DNA from: Collimonas sp. OK412
GTDB taxonomy: Bacteria > Pseudomonadota > Gammaproteobacteria > Burkholderiales > Burkholderiaceae_D
Direction of reading: 5' to 3'
Assembly: GCF_900112135.1 (NCBI RefSeq)
Contig: NZ_FOLC01000004.1
Span: forward strand, 62,001 to 126,000
DNA: 64,000 nucleotides
Part shown: in pieces, positions 21,193 to 29,909 of the stretch
Layout: each line of letters begins with the position of its first letter
Position numbering within the stretch: position 1 is the first letter of the stretch
The notes under the pieces: generated by a model
Seen by the model: the letters and a program-made list of their open reading frames with translations, nothing else
Database searches by the model: none
Told to the model about the DNA's origin: nothing
Position numbers and translations under genes: made by a program

Positions 21193-22443
21193 ATGCCTCA
21201 TATGAATAGTTCGTCCTCCTCTCTCGATAACGATGCCGGCAGCGCCATGAGCCGCGCGGAAGTCAAGGCCAGCGGCGCCCTGGCGTCGATATTTGCCTTG
21301 CGCATGCTGGGCCTGTTCCTGATCCTGCCGGTATTCGCGGTGCACGCCAAAACCCTGCCCGGCGGCGACAGCGCCGCCCTGGTCGGCCTCGCCATGGGCA
21401 TCTACGGCCTGGCGCAATCATTCGGGCAGATTCCGTTCGGCGTCGCGTCCGACAAATACGGCCGCAAGAAAATCATCGTCATCGGACTGATCCTGTTTGC
21501 ACTGGGCTCTTTCATCGCCGCCGCTGCCGGCAATATCTACTGGGTCATCATCGGCCGCGCGATCCAGGGCGCGGGCGCCATTTCGGCGGCGGTAACCGCC
21601 TTCATCGCCGATTCCACCAGGGAAGAACACCGCACCAAGGCCATGGCCATGGTCGGCGGTTCCATCGGCCTCACCTTTGCCTTGTCGCTGATCATTTCGC
21701 CGCTGCTGTACGAATGGGTGGGCATGGGCGGCATTTTCGCCATGACCGGCATCCTGTCGGTGGCAGCAATCGCCGTGGTGGTATGGCTGGTGCCTGCGGC
21801 GCCGCTGGTCAAGGCCAGGCGCGTGGCCTGGTCGGAGATCCTGCGCAATGGCGAGCTGATGCGGCTCAATTACGGGGTATTCGCCTTGCACATGACGCAA
21901 ATGGCGATGTTCGTGGTGATGCCGGCGGCGCTGGTCAAATACGCCGGCCTGCCGCTGGAGTCGCACTGGAAAATCTACCTGCCGGTGGTGCTGGCTTCTT
22001 TCGTGCTGATGCTGCCGCCGGTATTTGCCGGCGAGAAGCAGGGCAAGATGAAGCAAGTGATGGTGGCTGCGGTGGCTTTGTTGTTTGCCGTGCAACTCGG
22101 GTTGCTGCTGACATTCTCCATGGCAACTATCCACTGGCAGTGGCTGGTCGTGCTGCTGCTGGGGTTTTTCATCGCTTTCAACGTGCTGGAAGCCAGCCAG
22201 CCGTCGCTGGTGTCGCGCATCGCGCCGCCGGCCGCCAAGGGCGCTGCGCTGGGCGTGTACAACACCATGCAGGCGCTGGGTTTGTTCTGTGGCGGCGCCC
22301 TAGGCGGATTGCTTAAACAGCATGCCGGCGCCCCCGCGGTTTTCATTTTAGGAGGGGCGGCGACCCTCGGCTGGCTTATAATCGCATCCAGCATGAAAAA
22401 TCTGCCGCGCCGTGGCCGGACGGCCACCACCGCGGCGGCATGA
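21193..22443 (+). CDS. Major facilitator superfamily transporter (YajR-like drug/proton antiporter)
   Basis: The 416-residue protein has 12 predicted helices and the MFS motif [25 protein letters not shown] (about residues 80-103), with motif C-like [40 protein letters not shown]. It fits the DHA1 drug-efflux family and resembles YajR without the C-terminal YAM domain. Two ATG starts (21193 and 21202) are possible. The gene lies between uvrA and ssb, an arrangement conserved in Burkholderiales, but substrate is unknown. Confidence 0.85.
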   Translation: MPHMNSSSSSLDNDAGSAMSRAEVKASGALASIFALRMLGLFLILPVFAVHAKTLPGGDSAALVGLAMGIYGLAQSFGQIPFGVASDKYGRKKIIVIGLILFALGSFIAAAAGNIYWVIIGRAIQGAGAISAAVTAFIADSTREEHRTKAMAMVGGSIGLTFALSLIISPLLYEWVGMGGIFAMTGILSVAAIAVVVWLVPAAPLVKARRVAWSEILRNGELMRLNYGVFALHMTQMAMFVVMPAALVKYAGLPLESHWKIYLPVVLASFVLMLPPVFAGEKQGKMKQVMVAAVALLFAVQLGLLLTFSMATIHWQWLVVLLLGFFIAFNVLEASQPSLVSRIAPPAAKGAALGVYNTMQALGLFCGGALGGLLKQHAGAPAVFILGGAATLGWLIIASSMKNLPRRGRTATTAAA

Positions 22444-22489
22444 TTTCCAAGGCATTTTTTCAAGATATTCGTATTTAGGAGAGCATCAC

Positions 22490-22984
22490 ATGGCATCGGT
22501 CAACAAAGTCATCATCGTCGGCAATCTCGGCCGCGACCCGGAAACACGCTACATGCCGAACGGCGAAGCGGTCACCAACATTGCCGTTGCCACCACGGAA
22601 AGCTGGAAAGACAAGAATAGCGGCGAGAAAAAAGAATTAACCGAGTGGCACCGCATCACCTTCTACCGCAAGCTGGCGGAGATCGCCGGCCAGTACCTGA
22701 AAAAAGGTTCGCAGATCTACGTCGAAGGCCGCCTGCAGACGCGCAAGTGGCAAGACAAGGACGGCGCTGAGCGCTACACCACCGAAATCATCGCCGACAC
22801 CATGCAGATGCTGGGCAGCCGCCAGGGTGCGGGCGGCAGCGCGCCGATGGACGGCGGCGACTACAGCAGCGCGCCGCCGGCACGCCAGCAAAACACCAGC
22901 GCGCCGGCGGCTCCAGCCCGCCAGGCTCCGGCTTCGCGTCCGGCGCCGAATTTTTCGGATATGGATGACGATATTCCGTTCTGA
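22490..22984 (+). CDS. ssb: Single-stranded DNA-binding protein
   Basis: SSB coats single-stranded DNA in replication, recombination and repair and recruits partners through its C-terminal tail. The 164-residue product has the OB-fold ([35 protein letters not shown], then [32 protein letters not shown]), a Gly/Ala/Pro-rich linker and the acidic tip MDDDIPF. The ATG at 22490 has a good TAGGAGAG ribosome site; upstream in-frame codons overlap the MFS gene and are not used. A strong terminator follows. Confidence 0.98.
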   Translation: MASVNKVIIVGNLGRDPETRYMPNGEAVTNIAVATTESWKDKNSGEKKELTEWHRITFYRKLAEIAGQYLKKGSQIYVEGRLQTRKWQDKDGAERYTTEIIADTMQMLGSRQGAGGSAPMDGGDYSSAPPARQQNTSAPAAPARQAPASRPAPNFSDMDDDIPF

Positions 22985-23301
22985 GATCCGCTTCGCAGCA
23001 AGAAGTAAACAAAACCCCGCATTCCTGAAAGATGCGGGGTTTTTTGTTGACCGCATGTTTTTCGGATGACATTACTTGTCACTTAACGACAAAGCTGGGC
23101 AGCTTCGGATTGGCGCCTGGCGCCACGAGATGAAGCCGTTTAAGCAGATTTATCAGCTGTTTCCGCATGAGCCATTAAACAATATTGCTTGATGGTATGT
23201 TATTTGCGGTGTGATACGCGAAGCCGTCATATTGCTTTACGCATCGCTGCGGAGATGGTCCGTCCGCAGTGCTCTGAAAATAATCTTAAGAAAATTCCTT
23301 T
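22985..23301 (+). other. Intergenic stretch between ssb and the GH128-like gene
   Basis: After the ssb terminator (23012-23047) this 317-base stretch contains no open frame I can support. It has a small overlapping dyad (GGCGCCTGGCGCC near 23115) and becomes AT-rich toward the glucanase start (about 23170-23300), where its promoter should be. No clear -35/-10 pair with a standard spacer was found. Confidence 0.4.
23012..23047 (+). terminator. Rho-independent terminator of ssb
   Basis: An 11-bp perfect stem (AAACCCCGCAT with ATGCGGGGTTT, loop of 9 bases) runs directly into a T-tract (GGTTTTTTG). It lies 27 bases downstream of the ssb stop and also has an A-run on its left side. Confidence 0.93.
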
Positions 23302-24309
23302 ATGTACCTGGCATGCATTTACACGCATTTCTCGCGGCCGCGCCGACACTGCGCCGCGTGGTCCCTGGTCCTCGCCGGCTGCATGGCCTTGAGCGGCTGC
23401 GGAGGCGGCGGCGACAGCGGTTCCACGGCGGCGTCAGAATCTTCGAATTCCGCCACCGCACCTGCGGCGACTTCGCCGAATCCAGCCAGTCCCGCTGCGC
23501 CGGCCGGCGCTACGCCGCCAGCCGGGACGGTAACTGCGAAGAGCGCCAAGCGCGGCGTCGCCTATGACCTGGCGAATCCGCTTGACCTTGCTGCGCTCGC
23601 GCCTGGCGTGAGCTGGTGGTACAACTGGAGTTCGCAGCCGAATGCCCAGGTCCCCGCTGACTACCGCGCACAGTACCAGATGGATTTTTATCCCATGCTA
23701 TGGAATGGCAATTACGACGCGGCCAGCATCGAAGCGTCCCTGAAGCAAAATCCTCAAATCAAGTATCTGCTGGTATTGAACGAACCCAACCAGTCCGACC
23801 AGTCCAATCTGACCCCGCAGCAGGCCGCAAGCCTGTGGCCCGGCTTCGAGGCGATTGCCGCACACACCGGCGTCAAGATAGTCGGGCCGGCGATAAGCTG
23901 GGGCACCATGCCGGGTTATGCCGATCCGGTGGTGTGGCTGGATGCCTTCTATACCGCCTATCGCAGCGCCAACGGCAACCGCGATCCGCAAATCGACTAC
24001 CTGGCCTTTCATTGGTACGACTACGGCCTGGCAGCGCAGCTCGACCGTCTCGCCAAGTATGGCAAACCGTTCTGGGTCACCGAATTCGCCAACTGGCATG
24101 CGCAAGCCGACGGCGCGCAGATCGACACGCTTGCCAAGCAGGAGGCGCAGATGACCGACATGGTGGCGACCTGCGAGGCGCGCGCCGACGTATTCCGCTA
24201 TGCGTGGTTTACCGGCCGCTGGAATAACGACAGCCATTTCACCAGCTTGCTGGGCGCTCCCGGGCAGCTTACCGGCCTGGGCCGGCTGTATCTGTCGCTT
24301 CCGCATTGA
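23302..24309 (+). CDS. GH128-like glycoside hydrolase lipoprotein (probable beta-1,3-glucanase)
   Basis: The 335-residue protein has a signal peptide with lipobox LSGC followed by GGGGDS, a Ser/Ala/Pro linker to about residue 78 and an Asl1-like/GH128 TIM-barrel domain. The two expected catalytic Glu residues are visible: Glu161 in LVLNEPNQSDQ (acid/base) and Glu261 in FWVTEFANWH (nucleophile). Other family features are the SWWYNWSSQP strand near the domain start and LAFHWYDYG. Characterised GH128 enzymes cut beta-1,3-glucans such as those of fungal walls. The start at 23302 gives an unusually long n-region; an ATG at 23383 is too close to the lipobox. The gene stands alone. Confidence 0.82.
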   Translation: MYLACIYTHFSRPRRHCAAWSLVLAGCMALSGCGGGGDSGSTAASESSNSATAPAATSPNPASPAAPAGATPPAGTVTAKSAKRGVAYDLANPLDLAALAPGVSWWYNWSSQPNAQVPADYRAQYQMDFYPMLWNGNYDAASIEASLKQNPQIKYLLVLNEPNQSDQSNLTPQQAASLWPGFEAIAAHTGVKIVGPAISWGTMPGYADPVVWLDAFYTAYRSANGNRDPQIDYLAFHWYDYGLAAQLDRLAKYGKPFWVTEFANWHAQADGAQIDTLAKQEAQMTDMVATCEARADVFRYAWFTGRWNNDSHFTSLLGAPGQLTGLGRLYLSLPH

Positions 24310-24329
24310 TGGCAGCGGCCAGGCGCGCT

Positions 24330-24890
24330 TCAATGTACATGCAGCGCCTGGCCGATATAGTCAAAGAATAGGCAATACAGCATGATCGGCAACGGCAAAC
24401 CGAGCATGGTGCCGACCAGGTACTTGTAGAATTTCACGCCGGACAAAGCCAGCGCGTAATTCAGCGCGGGAACGGTCTGAAACAATACCCTTAGCAACGC
24501 GATGCTTGCAACCGGATGCGCATCCAGGCCGCGGAGTATCTTCAGCGCATGGCGGTTCTTCAATTCCCGGAATGCGTCGCCGCCGATGAAACGGATCGTC
24601 AGGAAAGTAAACACGCAGGAGATGACTGCGGCGAGATAGGTTGCAAGGCCGCCCCAGGTCTTGCCCAGGGCCAGCACCGCGGCGGCGAGAAATATCCAGC
24701 CGGGTATCTGGATCAGGTTGCCCAGGCAAAACAGCAAAACAAAGATCAGCAAACCGCTAACCTCATTGTCAGCGATCTGTTGACGAAGGAACGTCAAATT
24801 GAAATGTTCTCGCAAACCGGAAAATTGAAACAAGGCGAGCAGCAGCAACAGGAAAAGAACAACGATCAACAGCCGTTTGTAAGGGCGCAT
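24330..24890 (-). CDS. TVP38/TMEM64 family (VTT/DedA-like) inner-membrane protein
   Basis: The product is about 186 residues with an N-terminal helix (RLLIVVLFLLLLLALFQF) and the VTT domain: FCLGNLIQIPGWIFLAAAVLALGKTWGG, then FRELKNRHALKILRGLDAHPVASIALLRVLFQTVPALNYALALSG. The second segment has the R-hydrophobic-P pattern of the re-entrant loops of DedA/TMEM64 proteins, thought to scramble or transport lipids. I use the ATG at 24890 (MRPYKRLL); 24905 is also in frame. It is convergent with the glucanase gene and probably unrelated to it. Confidence 0.8.
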   Translation of the reverse strand: MRPYKRLLIVVLFLLLLLALFQFSGLREHFNLTFLRQQIADNEVSGLLIFVLLFCLGNLIQIPGWIFLAAAVLALGKTWGGLATYLAAVISCVFTFLTIRFIGGDAFRELKNRHALKILRGLDAHPVASIALLRVLFQTVPALNYALALSGVKFYKYLVGTMLGLPLPIMLYCLFFDYIGQALHVH

Positions 24891-25040
24891 GGCAAAGTCT
24901 CGCAAGTTAAGGTGACCAGGCCACGGGCCCTCGGTGTCGATCGTATCGGCGGTTGGATACTAACCGGTTTACCTGAGTTCCGGGAAAGCTGCGCCGGCGC
25001 GAAGCGCTACGCCCACGGGCAACCGGATGCAAGCATTGCG

Positions 25041-25949
25041 TCACGTGGGGTCTTTATCGCTGCCGCGGTTGCGCCATTTCATGGACAGCCAGACTGCAAG
25101 CGCCGTCGCTCCTGCAAACGCCAGCACTGCCAGGAAAATAGAGTGGCTCGAGATGTAGGCGTAGGCCGTGACAAGCCCGACAAACAAGGGCGCCAGCCAT
25201 TCCTCCAGCAGGGATGACTTGCGCTGGCCGGAGCGGCTGCGGGCATTGGGCGGCGGCGCTTGCGGTTCGCCTGGATCGGTATCCTCCAGGGCCGTGCGCT
25301 TGCGCCTTCCGGTCTCGGGAAAGGCTGCGCTTAACGCTGCATCGGGCCAGACGCCTGGCGGGCCGGAACCGCCAAGCATGCGCGCCGCGCTGCCGCTGTT
25401 TTTCCACTTCAGGAAGTCTGCCGCCATGCCGGCAAAATGGTCGCCCGCTTCTGGCGGATGATTGTTGTCCAGGCGGTCCATGCTCTGCGCGCTCGTCCGC
25501 ATCCATTGTTCGCCATCGGCGATATCCGGCAGGCCGGCGGTGCGCAGCAGGACGAAGCCGTCAAACTGCGTGGCGACCAGCTTCTCAAACGCTTCATAGA
25601 CGGCGCGGTATGGTTCGCCAAGGGCTGCCATCACTTTTTCTTTGCGCTGCGCCAGCCGTTCCAGCGCCTGTTTCTTGCCGGTGACGAAGTAGGGATAGAG
25701 GGCAGCGGGATTTTCCGTGTCTGCCTGGAATTCGGCGCGTTCTCCCTCCGGATCGTCGATATCGAAATCGTCGATCATGCTGGCGAATTTCAGGTCGGCC
25801 TCGCCATAGATGCACCACCATAGTAGCGGCGGGCCGCCATTTGCTTCCAGTTCAATTCCTGCATCGCCCCAGAATGCGCGCCATTCATTGCGTTCGCCGC
25901 TGGGCATCGCCGGCTGCTTGCAGCCGTTCAAAAAAACCGGATGGGACAT
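25041..25949 (-). CDS. Uncharacterised protein with C-terminal membrane hairpin
   Basis: I do not recognise this 302-residue protein. The first 190 residues are soluble, acidic and rich in Trp/Phe/Asp (ERNEWRAFWGDAGIELEANG, PPLLWWCIYGEADLKFASMIDDFDIDD). A Pro/Arg/Ser-rich linker (about 205-240) follows, then two closely spaced transmembrane helices (LEEWLAPLFVGLVTAYAYIS and FLAVLAFAGATALAVWLSM) and a short basic tail. This is a tail-anchored layout with most of the protein in the cytoplasm. AAAGGC precedes the ATG. It lies 53 bases downstream of the DUF899 gene on the same strand and may be co-transcribed with it. Confidence 0.65.
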   Translation of the reverse strand: MSHPVFLNGCKQPAMPSGERNEWRAFWGDAGIELEANGGPPLLWWCIYGEADLKFASMIDDFDIDDPEGERAEFQADTENPAALYPYFVTGKKQALERLAQRKEKVMAALGEPYRAVYEAFEKLVATQFDGFVLLRTAGLPDIADGEQWMRTSAQSMDRLDNNHPPEAGDHFAGMAADFLKWKNSGSAARMLGGSGPPGVWPDAALSAAFPETGRRKRTALEDTDPGEPQAPPPNARSRSGQRKSSLLEEWLAPLFVGLVTAYAYISSHSIFLAVLAFAGATALAVWLSMKWRNRGSDKDPT

Positions 25950-26002
25950 GGCGATGCCTTTCGCAAAAGAACCGGGTGGACGGCGCTGCCTGGTGCCGCT
26001 GT

Positions 26003-26707
26003 TTATGCCGGATAGCTCAGTTTCGGATACCAGTCGGTTCCGCGTCCTTCGGGCGTGCTGTCAAGGATGGTCCAGAGCGGCATCAGGTCGGGAGCGCCGC
26101 GCGGGTCCTGGCCGGGGTCTGCCGTCTCTGGGCCCATTTCGCCGCTCCAGAAATGGCGGATGGCGCCGTCGCGCCGGGTGAAGACATTGAAAGCCGGGAT
26201 GTCGGCGTCGTCCGCGCTGACATAGTCGCGGGTGTAATCGCCGCTGACATCGGCATACAGCTTAAGGTGGCGCCATCCGCGTTCCTTCTTGAATGCCAGC
26301 AAGCGTTCAATCGGCGAGCGCGCGACGATCACCAGTGCAATACGCTGCCCGACATCGGCCGCTTCGCCGTCCCAGGCAGAGAGCAGCGAAGTGCACATCG
26401 GGCAAGGCCGTTCGCGCTTCGGTCCGTACATGTAGCTGTAGACCGCGAGCGTTTGCTTGTCGCCAAACAGGCTGGCGAAGCTGGCCGCGCCATCTTCACC
26501 TTCGAAGCGGTAGTCCTTGGCGACCAGGCCGCCCGGCGGCAGTGCGCGGCGCTGTTCTGCGACCCGCTCGATGTGGCGCCTGAGTTCGATTTCTTGCGCG
26601 AGAAGCAAGTCGCGCGCACGCCGGTATTCTTCGTTCTCGTTCGGAAAGCGAACGCCATTTTTTTGGGCCAGTTCGCTTGCCGGCTTGAGTTGCTGTTGTG
26701 TGCTCAT
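26003..26707 (-). CDS. DUF899 family thioredoxin-fold protein
   Basis: The 234-residue protein matches the DUF899 (AhpC/TSA-like) family: an N-terminal helical segment (SELAQKNGVRFPNENEEYRRARDLLLAQEIELRRHIE), then VAKDYRFEG, a thioredoxin-like core with MYGPKRERPCPMCTSLLSAWDG (CxxC near residue 110) and FNVFTRRDGAIRHFWSGEM. The biochemical role is not established; the CxxC suggests a redox function. The ATG at 26707 is chosen because GGAGG lies eight bases upstream, whereas the in-frame start at 26731 overlaps that ribosome site. Confidence 0.85.
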   Translation of the reverse strand: MSTQQQLKPASELAQKNGVRFPNENEEYRRARDLLLAQEIELRRHIERVAEQRRALPPGGLVAKDYRFEGEDGAASFASLFGDKQTLAVYSYMYGPKRERPCPMCTSLLSAWDGEAADVGQRIALVIVARSPIERLLAFKKERGWRHLKLYADVSGDYTRDYVSADDADIPAFNVFTRRDGAIRHFWSGEMGPETADPGQDPRGAPDLMPLWTILDSTPEGRGTDWYPKLSYPA

Positions 26708-27223
26708 GGTTATCCTCCGATTGCCTGGCATCCATCTGTCCAGCCACGCTCAGGCGGCCGAACACGAGAGACGGCGATAAGACCGCGCCTCGCTGCTCGT
26801 TATTTACGAACGAACAACAGCGCAATGGCCGCGTTTTTCTTGGCCCAGCGCGTCACAGGAATAATCGCAGGCGCGATGTTTTACAGGTTAAACCAAAACA
26901 GCAGATTTTTCCGCGTGTTGCCGTGCGAAACAATGATTCTTCCCAAGGCCATGCCGGGATGGCAATTGATGGCGTGCCCTATGTACGCACTGTGGGCGGT
27001 GCTGCCGAAGCGCCGTGCCGCATCGATCCCGATGCCTTGTTCGATTGGACAAAATTTGCCTCGCCGGGCAGGAAACTGACGAAAATTGTTAGCGCTAACA
27101 TCCATTTGCGACAAGTGTCGATAGCTTTTTATTCACAGATCGTTTGAGGCCAGCAGCAGGCTGGATGTGGCACGGATCCTGCCTTTGATGCCTTCGGAAA
27201 ATATATCTTTGAAGGACAAGAGC
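26708..27223. other. Intergenic region between the DUF899 gene and the polysaccharide lyase gene
   Basis: This stretch of about 515 bases contains a perfect LacI-type palindrome at 27087-27100 and an AT-richer promoter-like segment around 27105-27140. Several short open frames exist on both strands at 26880-27147, but none has a ribosome site or a recognisable product, so I do not call a gene. Confidence 0.5.
27087..27100. promoter_or_regulatory. Perfect palindromic LacI/GalR-family operator
   Basis: TGTTAGCGCTAACA is a 14-bp perfect palindrome with the central CG typical of LacI/GalR-family operators. It lies about 125 bases before the probable GTG start of the polysaccharide lyase gene. 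No LacI-family gene is in the window, so the regulator must be encoded elsewhere. Confidence 0.72.
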
Positions 27224-29545
27224 GTGAAAAATCCAGTTACCGCCGCCAGCGGCGAAGTGTCTACGGCAGCAGCGGCAAATAAAGAATCCGCCGTTGAACA
27301 GCATGTTGACGGCATGTCGCGTCGCAATTTCATGTCCAGTATCGGCATCCTGCTGCTGACTGGTTGCGGCAGCGGCGGCAGCGATACGGCGTCCGCAGCT
27401 GGCGGCAGTTCGCCTGCCGCGGCCGCCGCGCCGGCGGCCACTTCTGCAACGGCGCCAGCTGCGCCTGCAAGCGCCGGCCAGATACCTGCCACGACGACAA
27501 CGGAAACCGCATCCGCTCCTGCCAGCAGTACGTTTGTTCATCCGGGCCTGCTGCACACGCAAGCCGACTTTGACCGCATGAGCCAGAAAGTAAAAGCGAA
27601 CGCGGCGCCGTGGGTCGACGGCTGGAATGTACTGATCGCCAACAGCCATGCCCGGCTGAGCTACACGCCTCGTCCGCAAGCGGCGATTTATCGCGGCAGC
27701 GACGGCGTGCATGCGGAGAACTACACGCTTCTCTATAACGACATTGCCGCTACCTACGCTTGCGCATTGCGCTGGAAAATTTCAGGCGATACCGCTTATG
27801 CCGACAAGGCGGTGGCAATCCTGAATGCCTGGTCGTCGACGCTCACGCTATTGGGCGGCAATTCGAATGCCGCCCTGGCCGCCGGCATCTACGGCTACGA
27901 ATTCGCCAACGCGGCCGAAATCATGCGCTCCTACAGCGGTTGGGCTGCTGCCGACCTTGCCCGTTTCCAGAACATGATGCGGACCGTCTTTTACCCCATC
28001 AACCATGATTTCCTGATTCGCCACAACAATACGGAAGTGACCCACTACTGGGCCAACTGGGACTTGTGCAACATGGCTTCGATCATGGCTATCGGCGTGT
28101 TATGCGACGACCACGCCATGTTCAACGAAGCGGTCGATTATTTCAAGAACGGCGCAGGCAACGGCGCCGTTTCACAAGCCGTCTATTACATGCATCCCGG
28201 TTACCTGGGGCAGTGGCAGGAAACCGGCCGCGACCAGGGCCACAACACGCTCGGCATCGCATTGATGGGACCGATCTGCGAGATGGCCTGGAACCAGGGA
28301 GTCGACTTGTACGGTTACGACAACAACCGCTTTCTTGCCGGCGCCGAATACGTCGCCAAAGCCAACCTGATTGAATCGGGCAGCGCGTTTTATACGGTGC
28401 CCTATGTCACTTACAACAACGTCGACCATGTCAACCAGACTGCCTTGTCGACCGCCGGGCAAGGCACAGTGCGGCCTGGATGGGCGCTGGTCTATAACCA
28501 TTACGTCAACCGCAAGGGATTGGCCGCGCCTTATTCGCGGAAATTCGCGGCCTTGATCCAGCCGGAAGGCGGTGGCGGCAATTACGGCCCCAACAGCGGC
28601 GGCTACGATCAGCTGGGCTATGGCACGCTGACCTGCACGCGCGACGCAATAGCAAGCGGCGCGGCGCCGAGCGGCCTGACCGCGATTGCGAGCCAGGGAC
28701 AGGTGCAGCTGTCGTGGTGGGGCAGCGCGTATGCAAACAGTTATAGCGTCAAACGCAGCACGGTCGCCGGTGGACCGTATACAACCATCGCAACCGGCAT
28801 CAGCGATTTGCTGACTTATACCGACAGCGGACTCGCCGCAGGCACCTATCATTATGTCGTCACCGCGCAGACGCCGTCTGGAACCAGCGCGGCATCGAAC
28901 GAGGCGACCGCGGTCACGGCAGTGCAATTGCTGGCCTACCTGGCGCTGGATGACGGCAGCGGCGTCACAGCCGCCGATTCCAGCGGCAAGGGGCACGCCG
29001 GGACGCTGGTCAACGGCGCCAGCTGGGCCAGCGGCAAGAAGGGCGGGGCGGTGTCGCTGAACGGCAGCAACGGCTACCTCAGCCTGCCGGCCGATATCGT
29101 GAGCGATGTGGCGGATATCACGGTCGCGGCATGGGTGTTCTGGAATGCTTCCGGCACATGGGCGCGCGTGTTCGATTTCGGTTCTGGCGCCGGTCATTAC
29201 ATGATGCTGGCGGCCCGCGGCAGCAGCGGGTTTCCGCGTTTTGCCATGACCGTCAATGGCGGCAGCGGCGAGCAGGGAATCGACAGCAACACGGCATTGC
29301 CGCTCGGGCAATGGGTCCACGTCGCCGTCACCCTGTCGGGCAAAACCGGAACCTTGTACCTGGACGGCAACCCGGTAGGCAGCAATCCCGCAATGGTCCT
29401 GGCGCCGTTCCGCCTGGGCAGCACCAGCCAGAACTGGATCGGGCGCTCTCAGTACGCCAGCGACCCATACTTCAACGGCCTGGTGGACGAGTTCCGTATC
29501 TATCGCGGCGCCTTGAGCGCAGCCGAGATTGCCGCGCTGATGTAG
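27224..29545 (+). CDS. Alginate lyase-like polysaccharide lyase with FN3 and LamG domains, Tat lipoprotein
   Basis: The secreted protein of about 773 residues starts with a twin-arginine lipoprotein signal (SRRNFMSSIGILLLTGCG) after a 30-residue leader, then an Ala/Ser/Pro linker. An alginate lyase-type alpha-toroid follows (from HPGLLHTQADFDRMSQKV, with RHNNTEVTHYWANWDLCNMAS as the likely Asn/His catalytic segment), then a fibronectin type III domain (APSGLTAIASQGQVQLSW) and a C-terminal LamG/concanavalin-like domain (YLALDDGSG to DEFRIYRGALSAAEIAALM). The GTG at 27224 has GAAGGA seven bases upstream; other in-frame starts (27167, 27188) lack a ribosome site. The substrate may be alginate or another acidic glycan. 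A LacI-type operator upstream suggests sugar-responsive control. Confidence 0.8.
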   Translation: MKNPVTAASGEVSTAAAANKESAVEQHVDGMSRRNFMSSIGILLLTGCGSGGSDTASAAGGSSPAAAAAPAATSATAPAAPASAGQIPATTTTETASAPASSTFVHPGLLHTQADFDRMSQKVKANAAPWVDGWNVLIANSHARLSYTPRPQAAIYRGSDGVHAENYTLLYNDIAATYACALRWKISGDTAYADKAVAILNAWSSTLTLLGGNSNAALAAGIYGYEFANAAEIMRSYSGWAAADLARFQNMMRTVFYPINHDFLIRHNNTEVTHYWANWDLCNMASIMAIGVLCDDHAMFNEAVDYFKNGAGNGAVSQAVYYMHPGYLGQWQETGRDQGHNTLGIALMGPICEMAWNQGVDLYGYDNNRFLAGAEYVAKANLIESGSAFYTVPYVTYNNVDHVNQTALSTAGQGTVRPGWALVYNHYVNRKGLAAPYSRKFAALIQPEGGGGNYGPNSGGYDQLGYGTLTCTRDAIASGAAPSGLTAIASQGQVQLSWWGSAYANSYSVKRSTVAGGPYTTIATGISDLLTYTDSGLAAGTYHYVVTAQTPSGTSAASNEATAVTAVQLLAYLALDDGSGVTAADSSGKGHAGTLVNGASWASGKKGGAVSLNGSNGYLSLPADIVSDVADITVAAWVFWNASGTWARVFDFGSGAGHYMMLAARGSSGFPRFAMTVNGGSGEQGIDSNTALPLGQWVHVAVTLSGKTGTLYLDGNPVGSNPAMVLAPFRLGSTSQNWIGRSQYASDPYFNGLVDEFRIYRGALSAAEIAALM

Positions 29546-29569
29546 CCTGCTCCGCAATCCCCATCCTGG

Positions 29570-29700
29570 TCAGAATTTGTGGCGTAAGCCGAAGATGAGG
29601 GCGCTCGGATCGGCGCCCGCACTGGCTGCGGCGACTTCGCTGCCGTTGGCGGAGCCGACGCCAAAAGCGATGCCTGCAGCCGTTATGGTTTTCTGGAATA
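29570..29700 (-). pseudogene. 3' relic of a Gram-negative porin gene
   Basis: Read on the minus strand, the last 38 or so codons give AGIAFGVGSANGSEVAAASA followed by GADPSALIFGLRHKF and a stop. The terminal strand GLRHKF with C-terminal Phe is the hallmark of general porins in Burkholderiales, where it is the BAM recognition signal. Upstream of about 29700 the porin reading ends and the sequence belongs to the opposite-strand AraC relic, so the rest of the gene is missing. Confidence 0.62.
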
Positions 29701-29711
29701 TCTTTCCTTCC

Positions 29712-29822
29712 TTCAGCGTCCCCTCATTCTTGCACGCCAGCCGCGCCTTCAAGCGGCATGCCGGCATGACACCCAAGCAATTCCGGCAGCAGGCCACGGC
29801 TGAAGCAGCGGATGCCTGCTAG
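29712..29822 (+). pseudogene. 3' relic of an AraC-family transcriptional regulator gene
   Basis: The plus strand encodes FSVPSFLHASRAFKRHAG then MTPKQFRQQA and ends at a TAG. This is the second helix-turn-helix end of AraC/XylS regulators (consensus F-x-x-x-S-x-F-x-R-x-F-K-x-x-x-G-x-T-P-x-x-F/Y-R). The upstream part of the gene is absent: the frame before 29712 runs into the antisense of the porin relic. I see it as the surviving tail of a deleted gene. Confidence 0.6.
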
Positions 29823-29909
29823 AGTAGCGTTGTAGGCTTGATCTGCCGCTTTACGTTAACAAGGCAGCAAGCATTGCAGTAGCATCGTCAAACCAACAAG
29901 GAGATAAAC

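Larger units (their letters stand above)
29546..29909. other. Decayed intergenic region with gene relics
   Basis: This 364-base gap between the polysaccharide lyase and thiolase genes holds the 3' end of a porin gene on the minus strand and the 3' end of an AraC-type regulator gene on the plus strand, described separately. The remaining bases 29823-29909 form the thiolase leader with an AAGGAGAT ribosome site. Confidence 0.65.

Noticed and set aside
26881-27114. Short open frames on both strands in the gap before the polysaccharide lyase gene
   Set aside because: No ribosome site, no recognisable family and overlap with the operator region. One plus-strand frame has a somewhat protein-like stretch but no support beyond that.
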